Below, piece after piece: positions 44,272 to 53,860 of a stretch of DNA of 64,000 nt (position 1 is the first letter of the stretch; every line of letters begins with the position of its first letter). This stretch comes from DAIOEK01 sp963828285. Lineage in GTDB: Bacteria > Chloroflexota > Anaerolineae > Anaerolineales > Anaerolineaceae. Both the position numbers and the translations under genes were made by a program. The notes beneath the pieces are model-generated. The model saw nothing but the letters and a program-made list of their open reading frames with translations, ran no database searches and was not told the DNA's origin. The stretch covers positions 90,399 to 154,398 of the forward strand of contig CAWHEB010000006.1 of assembly GCA_963828285.1 (NCBI GenBank), written 5' to 3'.

Positions 44272-45870
44272 TTATTCATTATATGGTACGAAGCGAATCT
44301 TCATCATCCCATCAGCGTCAGGCGCGACAACTACATAAAAATCTGTGCCGCCAAAAGAGCTTTTATATATGGTTCCATCTTCATTCTTGAATTGAACGAA
44401 TACATCATAATCTGCCAGATGAGTCAAACCTCCACCGGGGAGAACGGTAGCTACAGGTAAACACAATCTGGTTCCTCCTGAGCAGATTCGGTCAAGGATG
44501 GTGGTTTTATTTGAAACATCGATCCCACCGGCGCGCAAGAAATCTAGCTCATAAGCATCAGGTTCATAAAATGTTGATGCAGTAGAATAATCTTCCCGGC
44601 TAAGTGCGTCAAAAAACCCGACCACAGTTTCTCGCGATTTACTGATCGTTTCATTGATCAGACTCCATCGCCATATATCGGTTCCGTTAGATGCCAGAAT
44701 GGATTCACCGTTTGGACTGAGTATCAAATTGCCGTTCTCTAAAAAGCTGCTTAATTTTCCAATTTGCTGCCACGAGGTAACTTCCCAAATAGAAATAAAT
44801 CCGGTGATATCGATATCCGAATATCCACTGATGAACAGAAGTTTGTTATCCGGAGAGAATTGGACAGATTGAAGATGTGAAGAGGGGATATCCAGAGTTT
44901 TTATCTGCTCACCGGTTTTCACATACCACAATCGGATTACAGGTTTTTCTGATCCCGACTTGGTTACGATCCAACTGCCATCTGGTGATAAATCATAAGC
45001 AAAACCGGAAACGGATTTATCAGGAGACTTGATACGTTGGACCTCCTCCCAGGTAGAAGTATCGTAAACTGTGATTTCACTGCCATCGGCTTTCGTTAGC
45101 AATACGAGTTGTGAACCATCAGAAGTGTATTGTGGGGCTGTGCCCACAGACGGAAGTTCCTTTATAGGATTGCCAGATGGATATTCGAAAATCATTAATT
45201 TTTCTTTGGAAACCACCGCAAATTCTTTTCCATTCGGATTTTCTACCACATATATTTTTAAATTTTCCCGGTCATTTCTAAAAATATCCTTTTTGACTTC
45301 TTTCCCTGAGAGATCCCAAATGGAAACCCGTTGCGGATAAGTAGCGTAAATAATTTGCTTGCCATCTAAAGAAAAATGCAATGATGTGAATGTGATTTCT
45401 TTCTCGGGTATCACTGTGATTAAGTCAGAGGTTTCAGTATCCAATACTACAAGGAATGAACGCGTCCCCATAACATCGTTCGGGCAACTAAATCTGTAGT
45501 CACCTGTGCACCCGGCGATTGCGATCTGCTTGCCATCCGGACTGATGGCAAGACCGTCCAGTCTATAACTGTCTTTCAAGTCCTTAACAGCGTTTTTTAA
45601 ACCTGTCAGATATTGGGTGGTAACAACGAACTTGCTGAAATTGTCTGTGCTAATTCCCAATGGAATTGCGGTTGGTTCCGGTGTAGGAGTACTGGTCGGA
45701 GCTAGTGTTGGCTCGAGTGTCGGAGCGAGAGTAAAAGTTGCGGTCGCAGGCATTGAAGTGGAAATTGCCTCTACTGGTTCGATGGTAGCAGTAGCTACAA
45801 CAGGAGACAACCCGGAACAGCCGCTGATGAGGATTGCGCTAACCATTAAGAAAAGTATGGATTTTTTCAT
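44272..45870 (-). CDS. WD40/beta-propeller lipoprotein
   Basis: 532 residues. Lipoprotein signal with lipobox LISGCS (Cys about residue 18), a Thr/Pro-rich stalk (about residues 25-70), then a beta-propeller with repeated blades such as GLAISPDGKQIAIAGC, LHFSLDGKQIIYATYP, VQFSPDNKLLFISGYS and LILSPNGESILASNGT. The last 120 residues (from about 415) are a separate domain with SREDYSTASTFYEPD, an NTF2-like start. It is probably a surface lipoprotein binding other proteins or polymers. The next gene (46000) has a similar build, but with a different last domain. Confidence 0.85.
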   Translation of the reverse strand: MKKSILFLMVSAILISGCSGLSPVVATATIEPVEAISTSMPATATFTLAPTLEPTLAPTSTPTPEPTAIPLGISTDNFSKFVVTTQYLTGLKNAVKDLKDSYRLDGLAISPDGKQIAIAGCTGDYRFSCPNDVMGTRSFLVVLDTETSDLITVIPEKEITFTSLHFSLDGKQIIYATYPQRVSIWDLSGKEVKKDIFRNDRENLKIYVVENPNGKEFAVVSKEKLMIFEYPSGNPIKELPSVGTAPQYTSDGSQLVLLTKADGSEITVYDTSTWEEVQRIKSPDKSVSGFAYDLSPDGSWIVTKSGSEKPVIRLWYVKTGEQIKTLDIPSSHLQSVQFSPDNKLLFISGYSDIDITGFISIWEVTSWQQIGKLSSFLENGNLILSPNGESILASNGTDIWRWSLINETISKSRETVVGFFDALSREDYSTASTFYEPDAYELDFLRAGGIDVSNKTTILDRICSGGTRLCLPVATVLPGGGLTHLADYDVFVQFKNEDGTIYKSSFGGTDFYVVVAPDADGMMKIRFVPYNE

Positions 45871-45999
45871 GGAGATCTCCTGATGTCGTGATGAACCTGA
45901 ATTTTACTTTAGGAACATCCAATAAGATAATATACTCGGGAATTCTTTGATTGGTCTTGGTTGGAATGTATATATTGAATGATGATCCCTTGAACAACC

Positions 46000-47469
46000 T
46001 TACTTTATCCAGATAGCCTGTGAATTATTCTTGCCCAAATTTCCCATCAAGCGAGGTGTGAATTTTGGAGAGGTAGCTGCAAATAGTGAGCCATCATCAA
46101 GAACGATCAATAATGTTGATCCATTGATCGGATCCCATGTCAAAGATTCCACGAATCCATTTATTGGAATTTCCTGTGTATCATTATTCTTCATAATGAC
46201 AATTCTACTCTTTCGATCCTGAATGACTTCCCATGCTTGATATCCGGTTGAGGAGATTGCGGGATGATAAGAAGCATCATAAACTGGGGGATCATAACGG
46301 ACCGATCCATCATCAGTGAATAAAGCTTCGGGGTAAGCTTGGAATACCATACTTTCAGGAAGCCAATCTACTTCGTAGGCACGCTTATCAAGGAGCTTGA
46401 TCGGTTCGTCTGAATCGGATTTCAAGAGAAAAACGCCTTCACCAACTGTATCTGGGCATCCTTCTGCGCCAGCGAATAAGAAGAAACCATTTTCAGTCGA
46501 TTTACTGATCCCATAGTAAAAACTGTATTTCATAAGTGGCGTGGATTTTCCAGTAACTACATTTACACTTCGAAGATTTTTCGAATAGCATGTATCGTCG
46601 CTATCGTAAGTGATGAAGTGGGAACTATCTTGCCAACCCACAAAATGTGGTATGGTCCCTTTCGGTTTCGGAAGGGTGATCACATCCCCCTCAGCAGGAT
46701 GGACTGACCACAGTCCGTCCATCCGGTTGGCGCCAAGAATTGCTCCTCCGAATGGAGGTATCCAACTTACTCCGAAATGCAAAATGTATTCACCATCCGG
46801 TGACCATATCGGCATGATAGCCTGTGATGGACCATCTGTGAGTTGTGTTATTGCGCTTGTCTCTGTATCGTAAATATAAAGATCGGACGTTACCCCATGA
46901 ACTGCCCCGGTGAAAGCTAACAGCTTACCGCTGCCCGGTTGCCAGCTAATATTCGGATAATCCCGGATGGCATACAGCGCGAATGAATTCTTACTGGTGG
47001 CATCACTTGCTTCTTCTTCAGGTGTGATCTCTATCAAACGGGCGATTATTTCCCTTTTCCCATCCGGGATACTGATTATGATCAGATCTAGGCCTTCATC
47101 TGTTCGGACGATTTGAGCCAATTGCTTACCGTCATCAGAGATTGCGCTCCTAAGGTCACCTCGATATGGATCCACTGAGATTTGGGTGGGTGAACTTCCG
47201 TCTGGATTTGTGATCCAGATACCGTCATCTCCCCCCAAAAGGACATATGGTCCTTTGGGGTGTAAGCTATCTTTTGTGGGGGAAGGTGCTTCTTCTGGCG
47301 TTGGTGTCTTGACTTCAATGGTTTTTGTTGTTGGAATATTACTGGGGAGGATCTTAACTGCATCCGTAGCAGTCGCATCCATGCTTTTTTCCTGGTTGGC
47401 TGAAAGCAGACTGCACGATACGCTTAGGATGACCGTAATTGACAAGAGTAACCCTTTGATCATTCGCAT
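46000..47469 (-). CDS. PD40/beta-propeller lipoprotein
   Basis: 489 residues (a start at codon 3 is also possible). Lipoprotein signal with lipobox LSVSCS, a Pro/Thr linker, then a propeller of TolB/PD40-like repeats: LLGGDDGIWITNPDGSSPTQ, DLRSAISDDGKQLAQIV, SPDGEYILHFG and GSTLLIVLDDGSLFAAT. It lacks the C-terminal domain of its neighbour. Both may be parts of a family of surface proteins found in tandem. The spacing of about 130 bases suggests separate transcription. No function known. Confidence 0.83.
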   Translation of the reverse strand: MRMIKGLLLSITVILSVSCSLLSANQEKSMDATATDAVKILPSNIPTTKTIEVKTPTPEEAPSPTKDSLHPKGPYVLLGGDDGIWITNPDGSSPTQISVDPYRGDLRSAISDDGKQLAQIVRTDEGLDLIIISIPDGKREIIARLIEITPEEEASDATSKNSFALYAIRDYPNISWQPGSGKLLAFTGAVHGVTSDLYIYDTETSAITQLTDGPSQAIMPIWSPDGEYILHFGVSWIPPFGGAILGANRMDGLWSVHPAEGDVITLPKPKGTIPHFVGWQDSSHFITYDSDDTCYSKNLRSVNVVTGKSTPLMKYSFYYGISKSTENGFFLFAGAEGCPDTVGEGVFLLKSDSDEPIKLLDKRAYEVDWLPESMVFQAYPEALFTDDGSVRYDPPVYDASYHPAISSTGYQAWEVIQDRKSRIVIMKNNDTQEIPINGFVESLTWDPINGSTLLIVLDDGSLFAATSPKFTPRLMGNLGKNNSQAIWIK

Positions 47470-47633
47470 GAATTAGATCTCCTGAAAGATTTTTAATGTA
47501 TAAAGGTCTGTACCCGATCTGTTTGAGATGGTTCATCTGGATACATCTCCATTGTACGAAGTGTTTACATGCTTTGCTAGAAGAATATCAATGCCGACTC
47601 TTTCCACTTTAGCGGTAAAGTAATGATTAAGAA

Positions 47634-47665
47634 AACCACCTCCCATTACTTGGGAGGTGGTTAAA
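47634..47665. terminator. Terminator after the acyltransferase gene
   Basis: 12-bp perfect stem AACCACCTCCCA / TGGGAGGTGGTT around a 5-base loop. The minus strand runs into a T-run, so it ends the minus-strand acyltransferase unit. Confidence 0.85.
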
Positions 47666-47681
47666 AATATGTAGTCCTTGA

Positions 47682-48890
47682 TTATAGGATTCTTTTCAAC
47701 CCAGGTAATCTCCTCAGTATTTCGGCAGCGAGGTAACATAGTGGAACGGTGATCGCCATATTCACAATAAATTTGATCATAGGAGCCATCTGGGTGAAGC
47801 TCAGCATGTATGAAATGGGGACAAGGATAAGAGGATGGATGATATAGACTGCAAAGTTATCCTTGCTTCCGATCGCAGCCAGGCGAGAGTTTGCAACTGT
47901 TCGGTTTTTCATCCAGAAGGTAATACTGATACTGAAGGAGACGCAGGCGAACCCGAACCATAAGCAGGTTACTAGGCAGCGCCAATTCAACCCGGTCATG
48001 TATTGATCAATATAACCGTCGGCAGCTCCTCCAAGTATCATGAACGCGGGCAACACAATGACCAGAGCAGCAGACATCCAGTTCCAGAAATTGATCACTT
48101 TGGGTGAGAATTCATCAATCCACTTGCTGCGGAAAGCGAGGATGCCAGCAATGAAGAAGACGATATAACTTGGGAAGAATGCCAGTTTCAATGAGAAGAT
48201 ATCGAATACATCTACTGCGCTGTCTATGGACATGAATTGGCTGACCAGGAACATCCCTATCGAGATAAAAGTGGCGCCACTGATCAGGGAAAGTATGCCT
48301 GGTGCAGGGATCTTATTTACCCAATCGGATTTTAGTTTGTTCTCACCGATCAAATATCGGACAATGAAGTACACGACACTGAAGAGCAGAACGGCGAACA
48401 AAAACCAGGTTGGGCCTTCATCTGCATCTGAATGGAAATTCTGGATACTGAATTGCCAGAAGGTTCCGGAGTACCCGTAATTTCCTACAGCGTCGATGAA
48501 GTTTGGAACGAGGCTCAGGAACCAGGTGTAGGCTACCAGTGGTATACCGATGCGCAAGACACGGTCCTTCCAAAATCCTCCCCAACCTTTGCGGTCAACC
48601 GAACCGGGAGTGAAGTAACCGCTAAAGAAGAAGAACAATGCCATAAAGAAAGCCTGGCTGTAAAAGACGACGAACGAAAGAATGATGCCGGTCAATTCAT
48701 TCTGAGCAGGGTCTTCATAGGTCCAATCGCCGATTGAGCCGTAGGTTACAGCAGCGTGGACGGCAATGACCAGAATGGTCATGATTAATCGGACCATGTC
48801 GATATAACCGGTGCGCACCGCGGTTTTTATCGCGGCGACCTCTCCGACTTTTGCAATTGTATTGTTGTTGATTGAAGTTGTTGTTTCCAT
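47682..48890 (-). CDS. Acyltransferase family 3 (OpgC/OafA-like) membrane protein
   Basis: 402 residues with about ten helices. The pattern YIDMVRLIMTILVIAVHAAV near residue 33 (with the conserved His), FFFSGYFTPGSVDRKGWGGF and RVLRIGIPLVAY near residue 110 matches acyltransferase-3 enzymes, which acetylate or otherwise acylate surface sugars or lipids. WFLFAVLLFSVVYFIVRYL is the middle segment. The nearest upstream gene on this strand is the small DUF2007-like gene (48941), with about 50 bases in between. Substrate unknown. Confidence 0.9.
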   Translation of the reverse strand: METTTSINNNTIAKVGEVAAIKTAVRTGYIDMVRLIMTILVIAVHAAVTYGSIGDWTYEDPAQNELTGIILSFVVFYSQAFFMALFFFFSGYFTPGSVDRKGWGGFWKDRVLRIGIPLVAYTWFLSLVPNFIDAVGNYGYSGTFWQFSIQNFHSDADEGPTWFLFAVLLFSVVYFIVRYLIGENKLKSDWVNKIPAPGILSLISGATFISIGMFLVSQFMSIDSAVDVFDIFSLKLAFFPSYIVFFIAGILAFRSKWIDEFSPKVINFWNWMSAALVIVLPAFMILGGAADGYIDQYMTGLNWRCLVTCLWFGFACVSFSISITFWMKNRTVANSRLAAIGSKDNFAVYIIHPLILVPISYMLSFTQMAPMIKFIVNMAITVPLCYLAAEILRRLPGLKRIL

Positions 48891-48940
48891 TTCAAATTTC
48901 CTTTCAGGTGTTTTTTTGATTTTCCAGAGATCTGGATAAT

Positions 48941-49156
48941 TTATTTTCTGGGAGCTAAAATATCAGCAACACGGCCGGTTGGGTATAGCACATTGACAGC
49001 GTCGTATTGGTGAACTGTGGGGACAAGGATTGTGAGGTTGCTGTCATCTCGCGAGGAGGTCACTTTGGAAGGAATACCAGCCTGCTCCAAACTGAAACGG
49101 ACTGCCATCGCTTGGATCATTCCACTGACTGAGTAAACTGCTTTATATTCGTTCAT
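48941..49156 (-). CDS. DUF2007-like small protein
   Basis: 71 residues. The sequence KAVYSVSGMIQAMAVRFSLE then EQAGIPSKVTSS fits the short alpha-beta DUF2007/putative signal-transducing family, which usually shows GxxEAxxxxxxLexxGIp. It ends in DAVNVLYPTGRVADILAP. Small, soluble, unknown role. It precedes the acyltransferase gene on the same strand. Confidence 0.65.
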   Translation of the reverse strand: MNEYKAVYSVSGMIQAMAVRFSLEQAGIPSKVTSSRDDSNLTILVPTVHQYDAVNVLYPTGRVADILAPRK

Positions 49157-49251
49157 TTTCTTCTGCCTTTCTGTTATCTTTTGTTTGCTATGAATAAGAT
49201 ACCGGTTTGTGAATTACTCCACATCGACCGCAGGGATGACTTGGAATCAAA

Positions 49252-49278
49252 AAAGACCGATCTTTTTGATCGGCCTTT
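49252..49278. terminator. Terminator after the response regulator gene
   Basis: Stem AAAGACCGATC / GATCGGCCTTT with one internal mismatch and a 5-base T loop; T-rich on the minus strand. It lies 26 bases beyond the stop of the two-component operon. Confidence 0.78.
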
Positions 49279-49303
49279 GGATGGATAGTATGGGACTTAA
49301 GAC

Positions 49304-49969
49304 CTAGTGGTTCTTCGTTCGGTTTATACCCTGTTTAACTGCATACACTGCCAGTTGAGTCCGGTCGTTCATATCAAGTTTGGTTAGCAAGCTGCTGACG
49401 TGGGTCTTCACTGTCTTCTCACTGATAACCAGCGTATTAGCAATATCTCGATTACTGAAGCCTTCCGCGATCAATCTTAGCACTTCCATCTCGCGCGGAG
49501 ATACGGTATCGTCAACTCTGGGTACTGGCGCAGATTGTGGCATGACCTGATCCATTAACCGGCGGGCAACCGCTGGGTGAAGTCGTGCTTCCCCTTTGTA
49601 AGCTGCCTGAATGGCATCCAACAACTCCCCCGGAGCAACATCTTTGAGTAGGAAGCTCGTAGCGCCAGCTTGAATCGCGGGGATGATCTTTTCATCTTCT
49701 GTGAATGAGGTCAGGACGATGATCCGTGCCGTGGAACCATTTTCACGGAGTTTGGCGGTTGCAGTGATCCCGTCCATTTCAGGCATAACCAAATCCATCA
49801 GAATCACATCAGGTCTGATATTGCATGCCAGATCAACAGCCATTTTCCCGTTGGATGCTTCACCAACGATCTCGATATTCTCCATCAATTCCAGATAAGA
49901 ACGCAGACCCTGGCGAACGATGGCGTGATCATCCACGATCATGAGTCTGATCTTGTTATTTTCAGGCAT
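49304..49969 (-). CDS. NarL/LuxR-type response regulator
   Basis: 221 residues. The receiver domain has MIVDDHAIVRQGLRSYLELM, the phosphate-accepting Asp in DVILMDLVMPEMDGI, and IIVLTSFTEDEKIIPAIQAG. The output domain has SPREMEVLRLIAEGFSNRDI and SEKTVKTHVSSLLTKLDMND, the LuxR helix-turn-helix. It overlaps the end of the kinase gene by 8 bases and is the regulator of that kinase. It most resembles LiaR/DesR-type cell-envelope or nitrate regulators. Confidence 0.95.
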   Translation of the reverse strand: MPENNKIRLMIVDDHAIVRQGLRSYLELMENIEIVGEASNGKMAVDLACNIRPDVILMDLVMPEMDGITATAKLRENGSTARIIVLTSFTEDEKIIPAIQAGATSFLLKDVAPGELLDAIQAAYKGEARLHPAVARRLMDQVMPQSAPVPRVDDTVSPREMEVLRLIAEGFSNRDIANTLVISEKTVKTHVSSLLTKLDMNDRTQLAVYAVKQGINRTKNH

Positions 49970-51173
49970 GGATTTCCTCCCCTATTTTGTAATTCTCTAC
50001 CCGTATCTGCGTTCCTTCCCCTGGCATGGATTTAATCGTGAAATTTCCGCCCAGGGATAGAATCCTTTCCCGCATTCCACCCAATCCTATATGTTCGTTC
50101 CCCGTAGGTAAGGTATCCTGGCTGAACCCTTTGCCATGATCTTCAATGCACAAAAATGGCGGGACTACCTCCAGATCCAGAGTTAACCAAGCTTCTTTTA
50201 CTTCGGCATGTTTGACAATATTGTTTAATGATTCTTGCGCTACCCTGAACCAGCCATTCTCCACAGTTGGTGGCAAATGTCCGTTTCCACGCAGATCGAG
50301 GTGGACTGTCAACCCGTCCATCATCTGTCTCTCATCAGCGTGTTTACGTAACAGTTCTGGTAATCCATCGTTTGCAGAAAGTGGTTTGTTTTGTTGGATA
50401 AGAGTTCGCATCTCTGCCAGGGCGTTCTTGCTCAATGTTTGTACCTTATCCAACTGTTCTGGAACCCTGGAAGGATCCCGATCCAGAAGCAGCCGGGCAG
50501 CTTGTGCGGTAAGTGTTAGTGAGAAGATAGTCTGTGATACCGAATCGTGAAGCTCCCTAGCCAGTCGGCTTCGTTCTTCCACAGTCGCGAGTTGTTCCAT
50601 CTTACGTGATGTATCCTCAAGCCTAGTATTGACAGCCTGCAATTCCACCAGCAAAGCTTGCGATCGGTCGCGATCCTCCTCTGATCTCCTAGTGACAGAT
50701 GTAAAAACGGACACCAGAATGAATACTGATCCATACGCCAGACTGTAACCAATTCCTTCCACACCATAACCAGCTATAGCCAGAATGATGGATACTACAG
50801 TCATCGTAGTTACCCAAGCTATTCCCTGAGGTTCAGGTAGATGCCACATGACCTGCATACACAGGGGAACGAAAAGAATGGCAAAAAAATCCTGTGGAGC
50901 ATCGAAGGATGGAATGGATGTCAGCAGAATCAGAGTGATCCCCATCTGTAAAATGATATACAAGTGGATGTAAGCGTCCCCCAACCAGCGGGTGACCAGT
51001 GGTCGGCTGAAAAAAAGTAGGGAATATCCAGCAAGTAATCCGAAAACCAGCTTGCCGGGAGGTATGTGGGCATAGTACGGCATCATCCGCCCGAAGACTG
51101 AGCCGATGAGCAGTACGCATACAATGTTGATTACGGTAACACGACTGTGGAGCAAACGGTTGAGCATTATCAT
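49962..51173 (-). CDS. Sensor histidine kinase (HisKA_3 type)
   Basis: 403 residues: several N-terminal helices (about residues 10-165, a sensor without a large outside domain), then a coiled coil and the HisKA_3 dimerisation domain with the phosphorylated His in RLARELHDSVSQTIFSLTLT. The ATPase domain has VAQESLNNIVKHAEVKEAWL (N box) and VAEHG-like IEDHGKGFSQD (G1) with HIGLGGMRERILSLGGNF (G2). The partner response regulator overlaps by 8 bases. The signal cannot be told. Confidence 0.94.
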   Translation of the reverse strand: MIMLNRLLHSRVTVINIVCVLLIGSVFGRMMPYYAHIPPGKLVFGLLAGYSLLFFSRPLVTRWLGDAYIHLYIILQMGITLILLTSIPSFDAPQDFFAILFVPLCMQVMWHLPEPQGIAWVTTMTVVSIILAIAGYGVEGIGYSLAYGSVFILVSVFTSVTRRSEEDRDRSQALLVELQAVNTRLEDTSRKMEQLATVEERSRLARELHDSVSQTIFSLTLTAQAARLLLDRDPSRVPEQLDKVQTLSKNALAEMRTLIQQNKPLSANDGLPELLRKHADERQMMDGLTVHLDLRGNGHLPPTVENGWFRVAQESLNNIVKHAEVKEAWLTLDLEVVPPFLCIEDHGKGFSQDTLPTGNEHIGLGGMRERILSLGGNFTIKSMPGEGTQIRVENYKIGEEIHA

Positions 51174-51670
51174 TCACCCAATCCGAAGAGATGAGAATAC
51201 TATAGCATATTTAATAAATGGTTATGGTGAACAAAATCTACATTATTCAGACAAACACCAATCCGAATATGAAAAAATTACAGTGTCAGGTTCGCCAACC
51301 TTTCATTCAACCTACATTCTGGTTTCGAATTCCCTCAAACCGCTTGCTTTTCAAAAAATCTCGCTATAATCATAATTAAGATAAATAGCTTATCGGATTT
51401 ATTCAAAACCCCTACTACACGATAAAAGGTGACTCAATCGGTTTTTAACCAATTTGACGATCAAGATACGACCAGATCAATGCAGATCCAATGACCCATC
51501 TGTGTTGATTCCACTTGGTCAACAAGAACCACTGAACTTGGTGATTTCCAAACTTGAACCATTGGAGGGAAGAAAAGTCGCTATGAAAGCTGTCTCTTTC
51601 GTCGGTTCATGTTTGGTTGTTTTTCTACTCACGCATCTTATCCACCCAAATCTTATAAGGAGAGAATCGT
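51174..51670 (+). other. Intergenic region upstream of the liv operon
   Basis: About 500 bases separate the divergent kinase and livK genes. It holds the putative liv promoter (51344-51370). A 75-codon frame at 51454-51681 overlaps the livK start, looks degenerate and has no reason to be a gene. The left part is AT-rich and likely contains the kinase promoter. Confidence 0.6.
51344..51372 (+). promoter_or_regulatory. Putative promoter of the liv operon
   Basis: TTGCTT (51344-51349), 15-base spacer and a perfect TATAAT (51365-51370) inside CTCGCTATAATCA, identical over 13 bases to the element at 2109-2121. The spacer is short. It is about 300 bases upstream of livK, so the leader is long. Confidence 0.45.
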
Positions 51671-52870
51671 ATGACAAGTAAGAAAGGTATATCCATATTT
51701 CTTTCAGCCTTGGTTTTAATCACGATGATGTTGAGCGCTTGTGCTCCTGCCGCCCCTGCTGCTCCAGCGGATTCCGCAGCACCCGCTGCTCCTGCCGCTC
51801 CAGCCGCCCTCCCCGATGTCATCAAAATCGGTGTCAATGAGACCATGACTGGTTGGGGTGCTCCCTATGGAGATATGACCTGGAAGGGTATTCAATTGGC
51901 GAATAAACACCGCCCCGAGGTCCTTGGCAAAAAAGTGGAACTCGTACTCGTGGATAACAAGAGCGAGAAAAGCGAATCCGCAATCGCTGCCCAACGTCTG
52001 GTTGAAGTGGAAAAAGTTGCTGCAGTCATTGGCGTAAACTCCAGTTCCATGGCAATGGCCCAGAACGAAATCCTCGATAAGGCAAAAGTCATCTCCATCG
52101 GACCAGCCTGTACCAATCCGTTGGTCACCCAGGGAAAACCCTATGCCTTCCGCGCTGCTTTCATCGACCCATTCCAGGGAGATGCTGCCGCAAAGTATGC
52201 CGTGCAGGAACTGAAAGCTAAGACCGCCGTTTTGCTGGTTGACATCACCCTCGATTATCCGGTCGGATTAGCCAACTATTTCCGCCAGGGATTCATCAAG
52301 TACACCGAGGACGAGAAGGCTGTATTGGCTTCCTTCTCCTTCCAAACTGGCGACCGTGACTTCACCGCCCAGCTCACCCAGATCAAAGCCCTCAATCCTG
52401 ATATCGTCTTTGCTCCGAATGAGTACGCCGAAGAAGCTGCCATCTTGCAGCAGGCAAAGCAATTGGGTATCACTGCCCAATTCCTCGCCGGTGATTCTGC
52501 GGACGTACCTGAACTCGCCCAAATCGCTGGCGTCAATGCCGACGGTTTCAAGTACACCGCCCAGTTCCATCCCGAGGCATACACTACTCCCGAAGCCAAG
52601 AAATTCATCGACGGTTTCCGCGCAGACTATAATATCGAACCCGAGACTTTCTCGGTTACCGGCTATGACGCTTACATGATGCTACTGGAAGGTATTGAGC
52701 GGGCTGGTTCACTGGATCCCGATGCCATTAAAGCGGCATTGGAAAAAGGTGACCTGGTTGGCGCCCGTGGAAAGATCAGCTTCGATGCGAACCATAATGC
52801 CGTCGTTGGCGTGGTCGTTATCGAGATCCAGGATGGCAAGAAACTGTTCAATGCATTGGTTCAGCCGTAA
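51671..52870 (+). CDS. livK: Branched-chain amino acid ABC transporter substrate-binding protein LivK
   Basis: 399 residues. Lipoprotein signal with lipobox MLSACA (Cys about residue 24), an Ala/Pro stalk (residues about 25-46, made of AAPAAP-type repeats) and a type I periplasmic-binding fold: VIKIGVNETMTGWGAPYGDM, GKKVELVLVDNKSEKSESAI, AAVIGVNSSSMAMAQNEI and FSVTGYDAYMMLLEGIERAG. It binds a branched-chain amino acid or a related solute (amide or small peptide) outside the cell. First gene of the livKHMGF operon. Confidence 0.93.
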   Translation: MTSKKGISIFLSALVLITMMLSACAPAAPAAPADSAAPAAPAAPAALPDVIKIGVNETMTGWGAPYGDMTWKGIQLANKHRPEVLGKKVELVLVDNKSEKSESAIAAQRLVEVEKVAAVIGVNSSSMAMAQNEILDKAKVISIGPACTNPLVTQGKPYAFRAAFIDPFQGDAAAKYAVQELKAKTAVLLVDITLDYPVGLANYFRQGFIKYTEDEKAVLASFSFQTGDRDFTAQLTQIKALNPDIVFAPNEYAEEAAILQQAKQLGITAQFLAGDSADVPELAQIAGVNADGFKYTAQFHPEAYTTPEAKKFIDGFRADYNIEPETFSVTGYDAYMMLLEGIERAGSLDPDAIKAALEKGDLVGARGKISFDANHNAVVGVVVIEIQDGKKLFNALVQP

Positions 52871-52904
52871 GAATTCATCGTCAACTGAATCTCATCAGTA
52901 AGTA

Positions 52905-52925
52905 GGGGGGGCAACCTGCCCCCCC
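52905..52925 (+). promoter_or_regulatory. Hairpin between livK and livH
   Basis: GGGGGGG (52905-52911) and CCCCCCC (52919-52925) form a 7-bp GC stem with a 7-base loop, followed by ATTTAA and not by a long T-run. It could lower distal expression relative to livK or protect the livK 3' end, as hairpins after binding-protein genes do. Inference from position. Confidence 0.6.
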
Positions 52926-52962
52926 ATTTAACCGTTGAACTTATTCGAAGGCGTATGATCTT

Positions 52963-53856
52963 ATGGACTCAGCATTGTTCCTTCAATTCTTAATTAATGG
53001 GGTCGCGCTAGGCAGTTTGTATGCCATGATCGCGATCGGCTACACCATTATTTATGGTGTCGTTGGGCTGATCAACATGGCTCACGGCGAATTCTTTATG
53101 ATGGTCGCATTCCTCACCATGTGGGGAGTGCTGCAATATGGAATGCCCTGGTATGTATCCTTTGCAATTGCCCTGATCATCGCCATTTTGATGGTCCTGG
53201 TGGTTGAAAAGATCGTTTATAAACCTTTACGTACGCAGAAAACCTCTTCCTTCATTGGTGCCATCTCGATCTCGTTTCTCCTGCAGAATTTCTTCGTGGT
53301 GGTTTTCACCTCCCGATCCAAGCCATTTCCCCACCCGGCAATTCTCGACCAGGTTCTCAACTATGGGAATGTCGCCTTACCGGTGGTTAATATTTTTATT
53401 GTGGTCGTTTCGGCCATCCTCTTTCTGATCCTGTTCTTTATTGTAACCAAAACCAATGTGGGACGGGCGATGCGCGCCATCTCCAAGGACCTTGAAGCTT
53501 CCGAGTTGATGGGAGTCAACCCGGACAGGGTGATCGCGTTCTCGTTCATCCTTTCGGTGGTGTTCGCCGCGGCCGGCGCGTTCATGTACTGTTCCAAATT
53601 CCCTTATGTGGACCCGTTCACCGGGGTGATCCCTGGTCTTAAAGCATTCATCGGAGCGGTCATCGGCGGCATTGGTTCCATCCCCGGCGCCATGGTCGGC
53701 GGTTTCCTGCTGGGGATGGCTGAGATCATGCTGGTCGCCTTCCTGCCTGAACTTACCCAATATCGCGATATCTTTACTTACGCGTTGCTGATCTTATTCC
53801 TCCTGTTCCGTCCTGGTGGAATCTTTAATGTCAAAGTCCGTGAAGAGAAGGTTTAA
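52963..53856 (+). CDS. livH: Branched-chain amino acid ABC transporter permease LivH
   Basis: 297 residues with about eight helices. LivH motifs: LINGVALGSLYAMIAIGYTI, GVVGLINMAHGEFFMMVAFL, and the ATPase-coupling GRAMRAISKDLEASELMGVN. The C-terminal GLKAFIGAVIGGIGSIPGAM and GGFLLGMAEI are typical. It forms the transport channel with LivM. It ends 5 bases before livM begins. Confidence 0.95.
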   Translation: MDSALFLQFLINGVALGSLYAMIAIGYTIIYGVVGLINMAHGEFFMMVAFLTMWGVLQYGMPWYVSFAIALIIAILMVLVVEKIVYKPLRTQKTSSFIGAISISFLLQNFFVVVFTSRSKPFPHPAILDQVLNYGNVALPVVNIFIVVVSAILFLILFFIVTKTNVGRAMRAISKDLEASELMGVNPDRVIAFSFILSVVFAAAGAFMYCSKFPYVDPFTGVIPGLKAFIGAVIGGIGSIPGAMVGGFLLGMAEIMLVAFLPELTQYRDIFTYALLILFLLFRPGGIFNVKVREEKV

Positions 53857-53860
53857 CGGT

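Noticed and set aside
45617..45883. 88-residue plus-strand Val/Gly-rich frame
   Set aside because: It is the reverse of the Thr/Pro stalk of the lipoprotein gene; low-complexity shadow.
51454..51681. 75-residue frame before livK
   Set aside because: Overlaps the livK ribosome site and start, degenerate-looking sequence.
51740..51810. Tandem Ala/Pro codon repeats in livK
   Set aside because: Ordinary lipoprotein linker, not a separate repeat element or CRISPR-like array.
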